61,265 nt of DNA. Source: CAZEJS01 sp964512645 (GTDB lineage: Bacteria > Actinomycetota > Geothermincolia > Fen-727 > Anoxymicrobiaceae). How positions within the stretch are numbered: position 1 is the stretch's first letter; every line of letters starts with the position of its first letter. The notes under the pieces were generated by a model. The model was not told where the DNA came from. It worked only from the letters and a program-made list of their open reading frames with translations, and did no database searches. Position numbers and translations under genes: made by a program. This document shows, in pieces, positions 34,994 to 43,697 of this stretch. The stretch covers positions 1 through 61,265 of the forward strand of contig CAZEJS010000016.1 in NCBI GenBank assembly GCA_964512645.1, read 5' to 3'.

Positions 34994-35097
34994 CCCGTTC
35001 GCTTTCCACGTGTTCAGCGCAAGCCGTGGGCGTGGAGGGGTCCCGCCCCGCCGCGGTCCCGCGTCGAGAAGGTGGGGGACGGAAAGCGCCGGGCGCC

Positions 35098-36480
35098 TCA
35101 GGTGAGGGCGGCGAAGGCTTTTACGGCGCGCTCGGGGCCGGGGTAGACGGGGATCCCCCGGTCGGTGAGCAGGGCCAGCGCGTCGTCCTCCCTGCCCCAG
35201 AACGAGGAGACCAGCAGCGGCTTGCCGTATTCGCGGGGAAAGCGCGCGAAGCGCTCCAGCAGCTCGACGAACATGGGCATCATGCTGTCCAGGTCGTACT
35301 GGATGCGGTCCCCCAGCGCCCGCTGGATGGTGTCGAACAGCAGCGACCCGAACACGCCGTACATCACGATCCCGTCCACCTCGTCGCTCTCCATCAGGGT
35401 CCGGGGCAGGTCGTCGTAGAGCCACTTGAAGTTGAGCAGGAAGGTGATGTCCACCGGGTTCGCCGCCGCCGCGGTATCGGGCAGGAACTCCCTGAGCTTC
35501 GCCTGCAGCCCCTCGGAGAAGACCGGCACCTCCAGCCCCAGCCTCCCCGCGGTGTCGGCCATGCTTGCGGCGGGGCCGCCGGAGTTGGTCAGCACGCACA
35601 GTCTCCTGCCCGGCGCGCGCGGCTGGGTCGAAAGCGCCCACGTCCAGTCCAGCAGCTCCTCGATCGACTGGGCCCTGCGGATGCCGACCTGCCTGAACAT
35701 GCCGTCGTACACCGCGTCGTCCCCCGCCATCGCCCCGGTGTGCGACTTCCCGGCGCGCGCCCCCGGCCCGGTTCCGCCGACGTACAGGGCGACCACCGGC
35801 TTGCGCGCAACCGCCCGGCGCGCCGCGCTGATGAACCTTTCCCCGTCCGGTATGCCCTCTACGTAAAGGGCTATCGCCCCGGTGCGCGGCTCGTCGGCGA
35901 AGTACTCCAGGCACTCGCAGAGGTCCACCACCGCGGAGTTCCCCACGCTGACGGTGTGGCCGAGACGTATGCCGTTCCGCCTGGTGTGCCCGTAGATGTG
36001 GCAGGAGTAGGTGCCGCTCTGGCTGATGACGCTCAGCGGGCCGGGCTCCTGGAGGTACGGGAAGTAGGTGGTGTTGAGCCCGTGGTGGAAGTTCGAGACC
36101 CCTATGCAGTTGGGCCCCACCATGGCGATGCCGTGCCTCTCGCAAATATCGACGAGCTCGCGCTCCAGGGCGACCCCCTCGCCCCCGACCTCGCGGAACC
36201 CTCCGGACACCACCACCGCCGCCCGCACCCCGGCCCTGCCGCAGTCGTCGAGGAGCCCGGGGACCAGGCGGGTGGGCAGGACCATCACCACCATGTCGGG
36301 CGGCGTCTCCACGTCCTCGATGCGCCTGTAGGCCTTGAGCCCCAGGACGGTGTCCTCTGACGGGTGGATCGGGTATATCGGGCCGGCGAACCCCTGCATG
36401 ATGAGCGTGGCGAGCTGGCCGGTGCCCATCTTCAGCGGGTTGTTCGACGCCCCGTAGAACGCTATGGAGCCGGGGTTCAG
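35098..36480 (-). CDS. Acyl-CoA synthetase (ADP-forming), alpha-type chain; start uncertain
   Basis: The first ATG in frame is 36429 (443 residues), but the frame upstream still encodes the conserved Rossmann start, NPGSIAFYGASNN, so translation must begin earlier. No ATG, GTG or TTG is available; CTG 36480 is the best guess, 13 bases after the lon stop. The CoA-binding domain (to about residue 145) and ligase domain follow, with the phosphorylated-His motif KSHTGAMAGDD and LTNSGGPA. There is no ATP-grasp domain, so a separate beta chain is required and is not in the window. Role: interconversion of acyl-CoA and acid with ATP formation. It is last in an hsp20-lon operon. Confidence 0.85.
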   Translation of the reverse strand: MNPGSIAFYGASNNPLKMGTGQLATLIMQGFAGPIYPIHPSEDTVLGLKAYRRIEDVETPPDMVVMVLPTRLVPGLLDDCGRAGVRAAVVVSGGFREVGGEGVALERELVDICERHGIAMVGPNCIGVSNFHHGLNTTYFPYLQEPGPLSVISQSGTYSCHIYGHTRRNGIRLGHTVSVGNSAVVDLCECLEYFADEPRTGAIALYVEGIPDGERFISAARRAVARKPVVALYVGGTGPGARAGKSHTGAMAGDDAVYDGMFRQVGIRRAQSIEELLDWTWALSTQPRAPGRRLCVLTNSGGPAASMADTAGRLGLEVPVFSEGLQAKLREFLPDTAAAANPVDITFLLNFKWLYDDLPRTLMESDEVDGIVMYGVFGSLLFDTIQRALGDRIQYDLDSMMPMFVELLERFARFPREYGKPLLVSSFWGREDDALALLTDRGIPVYPGPERAVKAFAALT

Positions 36481-36493
36481 GACACGCTCGAGC

Positions 36494-39091
36494 CTACTTC
36501 CCGCCCCCGCCGGCCCTCTTCGACCCCGGCTTTGCCCGTGCCGCGGACCCCGCGGCGGGCTTGCGCTTCGCTCCGGCTTGTTTGTTCGCAGGGACGGCCC
36601 CTTTCTTCGCGCTCGAGGCGCCCCGGCGGGCCTTCCCCGCCGCGCCGTCCGCCAGGACCTGCGCCATTATGGCGTCAACGGCTTTGACGAAGGAGAACTC
36701 CATCTCCTCCTTGACGAAGTCGGGCACTTCCTCGAGGTCCTTCTCGTTCTCCGCGGGCAGTATAACCTTCTTCACCCCGGCGCGGTGGGCCGCCAGCACC
36801 TTCTCCTTGATGCCGCCCACCGGCAGCACCTTCCCCCTCAGGGTTATCTCCCCGGTCATCGCCACGTCCTTCTCCACCGGCTTCCCCGTCGCCGCGGACA
36901 CCAGCGCCGCGGCCATGGTCACCCCCGCCGAGGGGCCGTCCTTGGGGATGGCGCCCGCGGGCACGTGGATGTGAACGTCGTTGCTGTCGAAGAACTTCTC
37001 GGCGATGCCCAGCTTCTCCGAGTTCGCCCGCGCGTAGGTCACCGCGGCCCGCGCCGACTCCTGCATCACCTCGCCCAGCTTTCCGGTAAGGGTCAGGACG
37101 CCTTTGCCGGGGTAGGTCTCCGCCTCGACGAAGAGCACGTCGCCCCCCACCTCGGTCCAGGCCAGCCCGGTCGCCACGCCGACCTCGTCTCCCTCCTCCA
37201 GGACCTCCTGGCGGAACTTGATCGGGCCCAGCAGCTCGTGGAGGTCCCCGGCCTTGATCCTGAACGGGCCTTTCTCGCCCTCCGCGACACGCCTGGCGAC
37301 CTTGCGGAGGACTCCGGCTATCTCCCGCTCTAGGTTCCTGACCCCCGCCTCACGGGTGTAGCTGCGGATAACGCTCCGCAGCGCCTCCCCGTCGATCTTG
37401 ACCTGTTTGGCGGTCAGCCCGTGCTCCTCTAGCTGTCGGGGAATGAGGAAGCGGGTGGCTATCTCCACCTTCTGCGGCTCGGTGTAGCCGGGCAGCTCCA
37501 GGACCTCCATCCTGTCGAGCAGCGCCGGCGGGATGGTGAACATCACGTTCGCGGTGGTGATGAACATCACCTTCGAGAGGTCGAACGGCACGTCCAGGTA
37601 GTGGTCGCTGAACGAGAAGTTCTGCTCCGGGTCCAGCACCTCCAGGAGCGCCGCCGCGGGGTCGCCCCGGAAGTCGATGCCCATCTTGTCCACCTCGTCG
37701 AGCATGAACACCGGGTTGTTGGTCCCCGCTTTTCGCAGCCCCTGGATTATCCTGCCCGGCAGGGCGCCCACGTAGGTGCGCCTGTGCCCCCGGATCTCCG
37801 CTTCGTCGCGCACCCCTCCGAGGGAGATGCGGTGGAAGCTGCGCCCCAGGGCCCGCGCTATGGAGTGCCCCAGCGAAGTCTTGCCCACCCCCGGGGGGCC
37901 CACGAAGCAGAGTATCGGCCCCTTGGTGTCGTGCTTGATGGTGCGGACCGCCAGGTACTCGACTATCCTCTCCTTGACCTTCTCCAGGTCGTAGTGGTCC
38001 TCGTCCAGTATCCGCGCCGCCCGCTGGACGTCGAGGTTGTCGTCGGTGCCCTCCTGCCAGGGGAGGTTGACCATCCAGTCGAGGTAAGTCCGCGCCACGG
38101 TGTACTCCGCGGCGGCCGAGGGCATGTTCGCCAGCCTGTCCAGCTCCCGCTCGGCCTCCTTGCGGGCCTCCTCGGGCATGCCGGACTTGTCTATCGCCTC
38201 GCGCAGCTCGTTTATCTCCATCGATTTCTCGTCGAGCTCGCCCAGCTCCTGCTGGATGGCCTTCATCTGCTCGCGCAGGTAGAACTCCCGCTGGCCCTTG
38301 CCCAGCTCGGACTGGACCTGGCTCTGGATCCTCGAGCCTATCTCCAGCACCTCGACCTCGTGGTTGAGGAAGACGGTGAGCCGGCGCAGCCGCTCCTTGA
38401 CGTTGAGCTCCTCGAGTATTTCCTGCTTCTGCCTGGTCTCCAGGTTGATATTGGCGGCGAGGAAGTCCGCGAGGTCGTTGGGGTCGCTCACGTTCATCGC
38501 GGCGATGAATATCTCCTCCGGGAGGTACGGCGCCAGCGAGACCGTCTTCCTGAAGAGGTTCAGGGCGTTGCGCGCGAGCGCCTCCACCTCGACCGTGTCC
38601 TCGAGCACGTCGTTCAGGCGCTCCACCCTCGCCTTGAGATACGGCTCGGTCTGGACGAACTCGGAGGCCTTTATGCGGGCGATGCCCTGGACCAGCATCT
38701 GCATCTTGCCGTCCGGCAGCTTGAACATCCTCGCGACCGCCACCGCCGAGCCGACATCGTAGAGCTCCCCGGGGGCGGGCAGTTCGGAGGTCACGCCCTC
38801 CCTGGCGGTGAACACGGCCACGATGCGGTCGCCTGCCAGCGCGTCGTCGATGAGCTTGATGAGGGGCTCCTCGGTGATCAGCAGCGGGGCCACTATGTGC
38901 GGGTAGATGACCGTGTCCTTCAGCGGGAGGACCGGCAGCACGTCGGCGATCTCGATCTTCTCCACCGGGGTCCCCCCGTCGTCACCGCCCGGCCTCACCG
39001 ACTCGATTATCTCCTCTATCGTCGTGCCCCCGTCCTCGTCGTCGGCGTAGAACGCGGGAAACTGACCCGCCGGGCTATTCGGTGGCAACAT
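36494..39091 (-). CDS. lon: ATP-dependent Lon protease
   Basis: 865 residues with all Lon parts: N-terminal substrate domain (about 45-240, VLPLKDTVIYPH), coiled coil, AAA+ domain (Walker A GPPGVGKTS near residue 400, DEVDKMG Walker B, sensor segments) and protease domain with the Ser/Lys dyad in KDGPSAG near 720 and GGIKEKVLAAHRAG near 763. The last 60 residues are a Lys/Ala-rich tail (AKKGAVPANKQAGAKRKPA) not usual for Lon. ATG 39091 lies inside the end of the Hsp20 gene (17-base overlap) with GGAGGTGGAG upstream. It degrades misfolded proteins in the cytoplasm. Confidence 0.96.
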   Translation of the reverse strand: MLPPNSPAGQFPAFYADDEDGGTTIEEIIESVRPGGDDGGTPVEKIEIADVLPVLPLKDTVIYPHIVAPLLITEEPLIKLIDDALAGDRIVAVFTAREGVTSELPAPGELYDVGSAVAVARMFKLPDGKMQMLVQGIARIKASEFVQTEPYLKARVERLNDVLEDTVEVEALARNALNLFRKTVSLAPYLPEEIFIAAMNVSDPNDLADFLAANINLETRQKQEILEELNVKERLRRLTVFLNHEVEVLEIGSRIQSQVQSELGKGQREFYLREQMKAIQQELGELDEKSMEINELREAIDKSGMPEEARKEAERELDRLANMPSAAAEYTVARTYLDWMVNLPWQEGTDDNLDVQRAARILDEDHYDLEKVKERIVEYLAVRTIKHDTKGPILCFVGPPGVGKTSLGHSIARALGRSFHRISLGGVRDEAEIRGHRRTYVGALPGRIIQGLRKAGTNNPVFMLDEVDKMGIDFRGDPAAALLEVLDPEQNFSFSDHYLDVPFDLSKVMFITTANVMFTIPPALLDRMEVLELPGYTEPQKVEIATRFLIPRQLEEHGLTAKQVKIDGEALRSVIRSYTREAGVRNLEREIAGVLRKVARRVAEGEKGPFRIKAGDLHELLGPIKFRQEVLEEGDEVGVATGLAWTEVGGDVLFVEAETYPGKGVLTLTGKLGEVMQESARAAVTYARANSEKLGIAEKFFDSNDVHIHVPAGAIPKDGPSAGVTMAAALVSAATGKPVEKDVAMTGEITLRGKVLPVGGIKEKVLAAHRAGVKKVILPAENEKDLEEVPDFVKEEMEFSFVKAVDAIMAQVLADGAAGKARRGASSAKKGAVPANKQAGAKRKPAAGSAARAKPGSKRAGGGGK

Positions 39092-39518
39092 CTATCTCCA
39101 CCTCCCTCGGGGGCGCCTTCAGGACCTTGGGCAGCCGTATCTCCATGAACCCCTCGGAGTAGGTGGCCCTGGCCTCCTCGGCCCGCACCTTCGAGGGGAG
39201 CTGTATCTCCCTCTCGAAGGTCCCGTAGCTTATCTCCATCTGGTGGTAGCGCCTGCGCATCGTCGAGGTCGGCTCGCGCCTGATCCCGTGCACGCACAGG
39301 CATTCTCCGTGAACGCTGAGGTTGACGTTGCCGACCTCCACGCCCGCAAGGTCGAGGACCACGACCACCTCTCCGGCGGTCTCGGACACGTCGGCGAGGG
39401 GTTTCCAAGCTTTCTCGAAGAAGAACACCGGCCGCTTCCACCGGTCGAGGTGCTCGAAAAAGCGTTCGACCTCCCGGTACATGTCGTCCGGCCCCACCAG
39501 ACGGACTTCCTCCTCCAT
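39075..39518 (-). CDS. Hsp20/alpha-crystallin family small chaperone
   Basis: 147 residues. The alpha-crystallin domain runs from about residue 40 (PLADVSETAGEVVVVLDLAGVE) to 140, with the conserved GTFEREIQLPSKV and the YSEGFMEIRLPK ending; the usual C-terminal IxI tail is replaced by EVEIDVATE. It should hold unfolding proteins in the cytoplasm. GGAGG lies about 7 bases before ATG 39518, and TAGAAT on the minus strand at 39581-39576 may be the -10. I found neither a CIRCE nor a HAIR repeat. The gene overlaps lon, which fits joint stress expression. Confidence 0.93.
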   Translation of the reverse strand: MEEEVRLVGPDDMYREVERFFEHLDRWKRPVFFFEKAWKPLADVSETAGEVVVVLDLAGVEVGNVNLSVHGECLCVHGIRREPTSTMRRRYHQMEISYGTFEREIQLPSKVRAEEARATYSEGFMEIRLPKVLKAPPREVEIDVATE

Positions 39519-39631
39519 GCCGTCCTCCTTCTCGACGAGACGGTTGCGCCCCGGATGTCCGCGCCATCCTCGATCATTCTACTAGAGCATGCGCTGCTTT
39601 TCTTCTACGGGCGGGGCGGGCGCCCTGCCCC

Positions 39632-40924
39632 TCAGTGCCGGTAATCGGCGCCCAGCACGACCACGACCCGGGCCTTGTAGGCCGAGGTTATGGGGTCGGA
39701 GCTCTCCAGGACCGGATGCTCTGCTCCGGGCAGGTCGCCGGCGACGACCCCCGCGGCGGCGCTCTCCTCCCCGGCGTAGTAGACCGTGGTCCTCTGGTAC
39801 TTCTCCGCCGCGTTTCCGACGGCCACCCGGGCGTACCCCAGTCCCGAGAGCCTGTCGCCTACGCTCCTGGCCAGCCCCTGGGTGCCCGAGCCGTTGAGGA
39901 CGGCGATCTTTAAGGAGGCCCTCTCCCCGGCCCTCTCCTTCGGCCCGCCCCCGGTCCCGCTCCTGAACTCGGTGAGCATCTGCTCGAGCGCCTCCCTGTC
40001 GGCGATGTAGTACCACACCCTCCCGACAACCCTGGGGGTCCCGGGCGCGGTAAGCATCTCCAGGTTCGCGCCCTTGAGCCTGCGGCCGAGCGAGAACATC
40101 TTCCAGAACGACAGGTCCGTCTTCACGTTGCCGGAGACGGCGTCGACCACCTTCATCGCCTTGAAGGGGTTCCGCTGGCGGGAGACCGTGGACAGCATCG
40201 CCTGGAAAAACTTCCGCTGGTTCTTGACGCGGTCGAGGTCGCCCTCCGGGACCGCTTTGACGTCGTGCCTCGCCCGCACCAGCGCCAGCGCCTGGTCCCC
40301 GTTGAGGACGACGCCCTGCCCGGCGGGCACGTCGCCGGCGTACTTGTCGTGAATCGCCCTCTCGATGTCCATCCTCACCCCGCCGAGGGCGTTCACGATC
40401 TCCTTGAACCCGGTGAAGTCGATCTCCACGAAATGGTTCACGGGCAGGCCGGTGAACTCGCGCACGGTCTCGACCATCAGTTCCGGGCCGCCGAAGGCGT
40501 GGGCGGCGTTGATCTTGTCGTAACCCCTGCGCCCGGGTATCGTCACCCGGGTATCCCGGGGAATCGAGATGACCGCGGAGCGCCTGCCGTCGGGGCTTAC
40601 CGTCACCAGCATGATTATGTCGGCGCGGGTGACCTCTTCGCCGGGGACGCTTCCCCTGTCCACCCCCATGATGAGCGTGGTCTCCGGCTGGCCCCCCTTC
40701 TTCGCGTCCAGGACCGCGGCCACAGCCGGCGCCTTCATCCTGCGCTCTTTCCCCTTGAGCCACACCCAGCCCCAGACGCCCAGACCGAGCAGGGCCACCA
40801 GCGCGAGCAGGCCCCCCCACTTGAGCCACGCCAGCCGGCGCCGCCAGCGGCGGCTCCTGTAGATGGTCGGCTCGGGCTCCTCCGGGGCGCTCCTATACGG
40901 TTGTTTCTCTCTGCGTTCTCTCAT
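39632..40924 (-). CDS. LytR-CpsA-Psr (LCP) family wall-polymer transferase with LytR_C domain
   Basis: 430 residues: cytoplasmic basic N-terminus, membrane helix near residues 35-56, LCP domain (about 82-270) and C-terminal LytR_C domain (about 335-428). LCP residues are in place: MGVDRG, RADIIMLVTV, SIPRDTRV, AAHAFGGPELMV and ALALVRARHD, with arginines that bind the polyprenyl pyrophosphate. These enzymes attach teichoic-acid-like or arabinogalactan-like polymers to peptidoglycan outside the membrane, consistent with a Gram-positive wall. It is divergent from the PH-domain gene. Confidence 0.93.
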   Translation of the reverse strand: MRERREKQPYRSAPEEPEPTIYRSRRWRRRLAWLKWGGLLALVALLGLGVWGWVWLKGKERRMKAPAVAAVLDAKKGGQPETTLIMGVDRGSVPGEEVTRADIIMLVTVSPDGRRSAVISIPRDTRVTIPGRRGYDKINAAHAFGGPELMVETVREFTGLPVNHFVEIDFTGFKEIVNALGGVRMDIERAIHDKYAGDVPAGQGVVLNGDQALALVRARHDVKAVPEGDLDRVKNQRKFFQAMLSTVSRQRNPFKAMKVVDAVSGNVKTDLSFWKMFSLGRRLKGANLEMLTAPGTPRVVGRVWYYIADREALEQMLTEFRSGTGGGPKERAGERASLKIAVLNGSGTQGLARSVGDRLSGLGYARVAVGNAAEKYQRTTVYYAGEESAAAGVVAGDLPGAEHPVLESSDPITSAYKARVVVVLGADYRH

Positions 40925-41080
40925 GGATGGACCCCCGGGGGCGCCTGGGGGATCGGCATCGGTGCTTCATGCCCTGGTTGACGTTCGGCCCCAAGTCTAC
41001 CCCTTCTGGTAAGATGTTCCCAGCCGGACGGCGCGCGTCCCGGCGCCCGCAGGCGTGACGACCGTAAGATCGAGGAGCGC

Positions 41081-41797
41081 GTGAAATACCCTGATTCATT
41101 GCTGTCACCGGACGAATCGGTGATATTCGACGTGCATCACCACCCGTACGTGCTTTTCGGTCCCGCGGTCCTGTTCGTCGCGGCCCTTGCCGGCTGGCTG
41201 GCGGTGTTCTTCTCCTGGAGGGGCCGGCCGGGCTGGTTCGTCTACGGCGGGCTGGCCCTGCTCCTGGCCCTGGCCGTCCACCTCGCCTGGAAGGTCCAGG
41301 TCTGGGCCCACACCGGCCTGGTGCTCACAGATCAGCGCCTCGTGTACCGGTCCGGGGTGTTCGCCCGCCACTCCCGGGAAGTGCCCCTGTCCAGGATAAA
41401 CGACGTATCGTTCCACAAGATGGTTCGCGGCCGTGTCCTGGGGATGGGAGACCTCGTGGTGGAGACCGCCGGCGCTGCCGGCCCCTTCGCTTTCTATCAC
41501 GTCCCCGCCCCGGAGCGGCTGAAAACGCAGATGCTGGAACAGGTGCGCGCCGCCGCCGAGGTCCCGGACGGCGTCTCCATTCAGAAGGAGGTGGCCACGG
41601 CCATGGAGCGGCACCAGCCCACGTCGGAGATGCCCCCGCTCCCCCCGGAAAGGCCTCCCCTCTACGCTGAGATCGTCGACCAGATAGAACGCCTGGACGC
41701 GATGCGCGAGCGAGGCGTGCTCAGCGTCGAGGAGTTTCAGCAGGCCAAGGACGCCCTGCTGGCCAGGCTCTCGAAAGGCAGAGAAGTTGATAGCTGA
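41081..41797 (+). CDS. Membrane PH-domain protein (YdbS/bPH2 type) with SHOCT tail
   Basis: 238 residues. Two membrane helices near residues 25-45 and 52-72 precede a bacterial PH domain of the YdbS type, recognised by HTGLVLTDQRLVYRSGVF and VPLSRINDVSF (about 80-150). The C-terminal 35 residues (IDQIERLDAMRERGVLSVEEFQQAKDALLARL) have the SHOCT pattern, a short oligomerisation helix pair. The function is unknown. GTG 41081 has GAGGAG 5 bases upstream. The end overlaps the next gene by 11 bases. Confidence 0.88.
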   Translation: MKYPDSLLSPDESVIFDVHHHPYVLFGPAVLFVAALAGWLAVFFSWRGRPGWFVYGGLALLLALAVHLAWKVQVWAHTGLVLTDQRLVYRSGVFARHSREVPLSRINDVSFHKMVRGRVLGMGDLVVETAGAAGPFAFYHVPAPERLKTQMLEQVRAAAEVPDGVSIQKEVATAMERHQPTSEMPPLPPERPPLYAEIVDQIERLDAMRERGVLSVEEFQQAKDALLARLSKGREVDS

Positions 41798-42590
41798 TTA
41801 CCACGTGCACACCACGATGTGCGGGCACGCCACCGGCACGCTCGACGAGCTCGCGGAGGCCGCCGCCGGCCGCGGGCTGGACGAGGTCGGCATCGCCGAC
41901 CACATGCCGCTCCTTTACTGCGAAGACCCGGAGCTGGCGATGACCGTGGAGGAACTTCCGCTGTACGTGGAACGGGTCCTCGAGCTGAAAGAGCGGTTCC
42001 GTGACAGGATAACGGTCCGGCTGGGAATCGAGGCCGACTACCACCCGGGGACCCAGGACGAGAGGCGGCGGATGATCGAGGCGCACCCCTGGGACTACGT
42101 GATCGGTTCGGTGCACATCCTCGACGGCTGGGTGTTCGACGACCCCAGGCGCCTCGAAGGGTACCAGGGGCTGGACATCGACGACTTCTTCACCCGCTAC
42201 CTCCGCACTGTCGGGGAGATGGCGCGGACGGGGCTCTACAACACAATCGGCCACGCCGACCTGGCCAAGAAGTTCGGCCACCGCGCGCGGATAGACCTCA
42301 CGGAGATCTACCGGGAGGTGCTGGAAGAGATCCAGGCCGCGGGGATGTGCTACGAAATCAACACCGCCGGGCTGCGGTGGCCGGCCGACGAGATGTACCC
42401 GGACCCAGGGTTCGTGCGCCTGGGGGCGGAGATGGGCGTCCCGGTAACGCTGGGGTCCGACGCCCACTCCCCTTCCGACGTCGGGCGGGACTTCGACCGC
42501 GCCCTGGCCCTCCTGCGCCGGGCGGGGTACCGCGAGATGGCGTTCTTCGAAGGGGGCCGCATGAGCCTGCGGTCACTGCCGGAACGCTAG
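41787..42590 (+). CDS. PHP-domain histidinol-phosphatase-like protein
   Basis: 267 residues of the PHP fold, HisK type. Metal ligands are visible: ADYHVHTTMCGHA at the N-terminus, IADHMP near residue 37, GIEADYHPG near 82, GSVHILDG near 108, IGHADL near 152 and LGSDAHSP near 227. It would remove phosphate from histidinol phosphate or a related small molecule; without other his genes nearby the substrate is uncertain. TTG 41787 overlaps the PH-domain gene by 11 bases and has GAAAGG upstream, so the two are probably coupled. The 3' end overlaps the convergent pseudokinase gene by 18 bases. Confidence 0.9.
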   Translation: MIADYHVHTTMCGHATGTLDELAEAAAGRGLDEVGIADHMPLLYCEDPELAMTVEELPLYVERVLELKERFRDRITVRLGIEADYHPGTQDERRRMIEAHPWDYVIGSVHILDGWVFDDPRRLEGYQGLDIDDFFTRYLRTVGEMARTGLYNTIGHADLAKKFGHRARIDLTEIYREVLEEIQAAGMCYEINTAGLRWPADEMYPDPGFVRLGAEMGVPVTLGSDAHSPSDVGRDFDRALALLRRAGYREMAFFEGGRMSLRSLPER

Positions 42591-43601
42591 CCACCACACC
42601 ACCAGGGCCAGCACCCCCAGGGCGAGCGCGACCCAGGGGAAGAGGCGCGCCGCCACGGCCTGCCGCCGGGCGCCGGGGTCCCACCCGGCCCGCTCCGGGC
42701 CGACCGGGCCGTCGCAGGCCTGCACGTCGAACAGGTCGGAGTCCAGCTCCCTGAGCCTCGCGGCGACTGTCGGCCTTCTCAGCCTGAAATCACGGGCGAT
42801 CTCCTCCTGGAGCCTGCACACCGGGCAGTCTCTGAAAGCCGGCGCGGTCTGGCCCGCGGCGCCCGCGGAACCGGCAAGGAGCTCGCCGGCGCTGCCCGGC
42901 CTGGAGCGGGGGTCGCCGTCGAGGCACTGCCTCAACCTGCCGGCCATGAAGCCCTCCCCGTCAGCGGGCACCTCCCCTCCCGCCGCCGCGTCCGAGGCGG
43001 CGTCGCGGCCCCGCACGGCCGCCAGGTAGAGCAGGGCGATAGAGTAGACGTCCGCGGAGGCCCCGGCGCGGCGGGTAAGCGCCTGCTCCGGCGCGGAAAA
43101 CGCGCCGCGGGGCTCGAAGGACTCCGGGAACTCCGAGGCCACGTACCAGAGCCCGAAGTCGGAGACCATCACGCTGGAGTCGGGGCAGACCCACACGCAG
43201 GTGTCGCCCAGGCCCAGGTGGAGAACCCCCATTGCCCGGGCGGTCTCCACCGCGCCGGCCACGCCCGCCAGCGCCGCGTCCGGGTCGGCCATCGCCGCCG
43301 GGCCTTCACGGCGCAGGCAGTCCCGCAGGAGCCTCCCCCGGGGCATCTCCATGGCCAGGAACGCCCCGGAGGAAGTGTTGGCCCAGTCCAGCGGCTGCAC
43401 CACCGAGGGGTGGTCGAGCCTGGCCCAGGCCTGGATCTCCGCGACGGCGAGTTCCCAGGGCCCGGGCTCGGCCATCCTCGCGTCGAACGCCCTGAACAGC
43501 ACGGTCCGGCCGTGGGAGACGTACCGGGCGCGGTACAGCTCTCCCCAGGCGTCCCTGGCGACGAGTTCTTCCAGCTCGTAACCTTCATCTTCGAAGCCCA
43601 T
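42573..43601 (-). CDS. Ser/Thr-kinase-fold pseudokinase with C-terminal membrane helix
   Basis: 342 residues. The kinase fold is recognisable (YELEELVARDAWGELYRARY, HPSVVQPLDW, MEMPRGRLL, SDFGLWYV, SAPEQAL, ADVYSIALLYLAAV), but key residues are lost: the VAIK lysine reads LFRAF, the HRD loop is HLGLGD, and the glycine loop is gone. DFG survives. A CPVC pair follows near residue 275, and a membrane helix ends the chain (about 320-338). It may act as a signalling scaffold for the true kinase at 2870-4822. ATG 43601 has GGAGG upstream, right after a 12-bp hairpin. Confidence 0.87.
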   Translation of the reverse strand: MGFEDEGYELEELVARDAWGELYRARYVSHGRTVLFRAFDARMAEPGPWELAVAEIQAWARLDHPSVVQPLDWANTSSGAFLAMEMPRGRLLRDCLRREGPAAMADPDAALAGVAGAVETARAMGVLHLGLGDTCVWVCPDSSVMVSDFGLWYVASEFPESFEPRGAFSAPEQALTRRAGASADVYSIALLYLAAVRGRDAASDAAAGGEVPADGEGFMAGRLRQCLDGDPRSRPGSAGELLAGSAGAAGQTAPAFRDCPVCRLQEEIARDFRLRRPTVAARLRELDSDLFDVQACDGPVGPERAGWDPGARRQAVAARLFPWVALALGVLALVVWWLAFRQ

Positions 43602-43616
43602 CTTCGCGCCTCCATT

Positions 43617-43648
43617 GGTTGCTCTGCTTATCTTACAGCAGAGCAACC
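43617..43648 (-). promoter_or_regulatory. Perfect 12-bp inverted repeat just before the pseudokinase ribosome site
   Basis: GGTTGCTCTGCT (43617-43628) and AGCAGAGCAACC (43637-43648) are perfect complements around 8 bases. On the minus strand the hairpin ends a few bases before the GGAGG of the pseudokinase. There is no T-run. It could be an operator, a translational control hairpin or the cysK 3' end. Confidence 0.6.
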
Positions 43649-43697
43649 ACAGCGGCAACGGGCTTCCTCGGGACGTAGTGAACGGGGGCGGGAATCC

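Noticed and set aside
40965..41020. TTGACG and TAAGAT as a promoter for the PH-domain gene
   Set aside because: The spacing of 26 bases is too long for a standard promoter.
42573..43601. Active Ser/Thr kinase
   Set aside because: The catalytic Asp of HRD, the VAIK Lys and the glycine loop are all missing.
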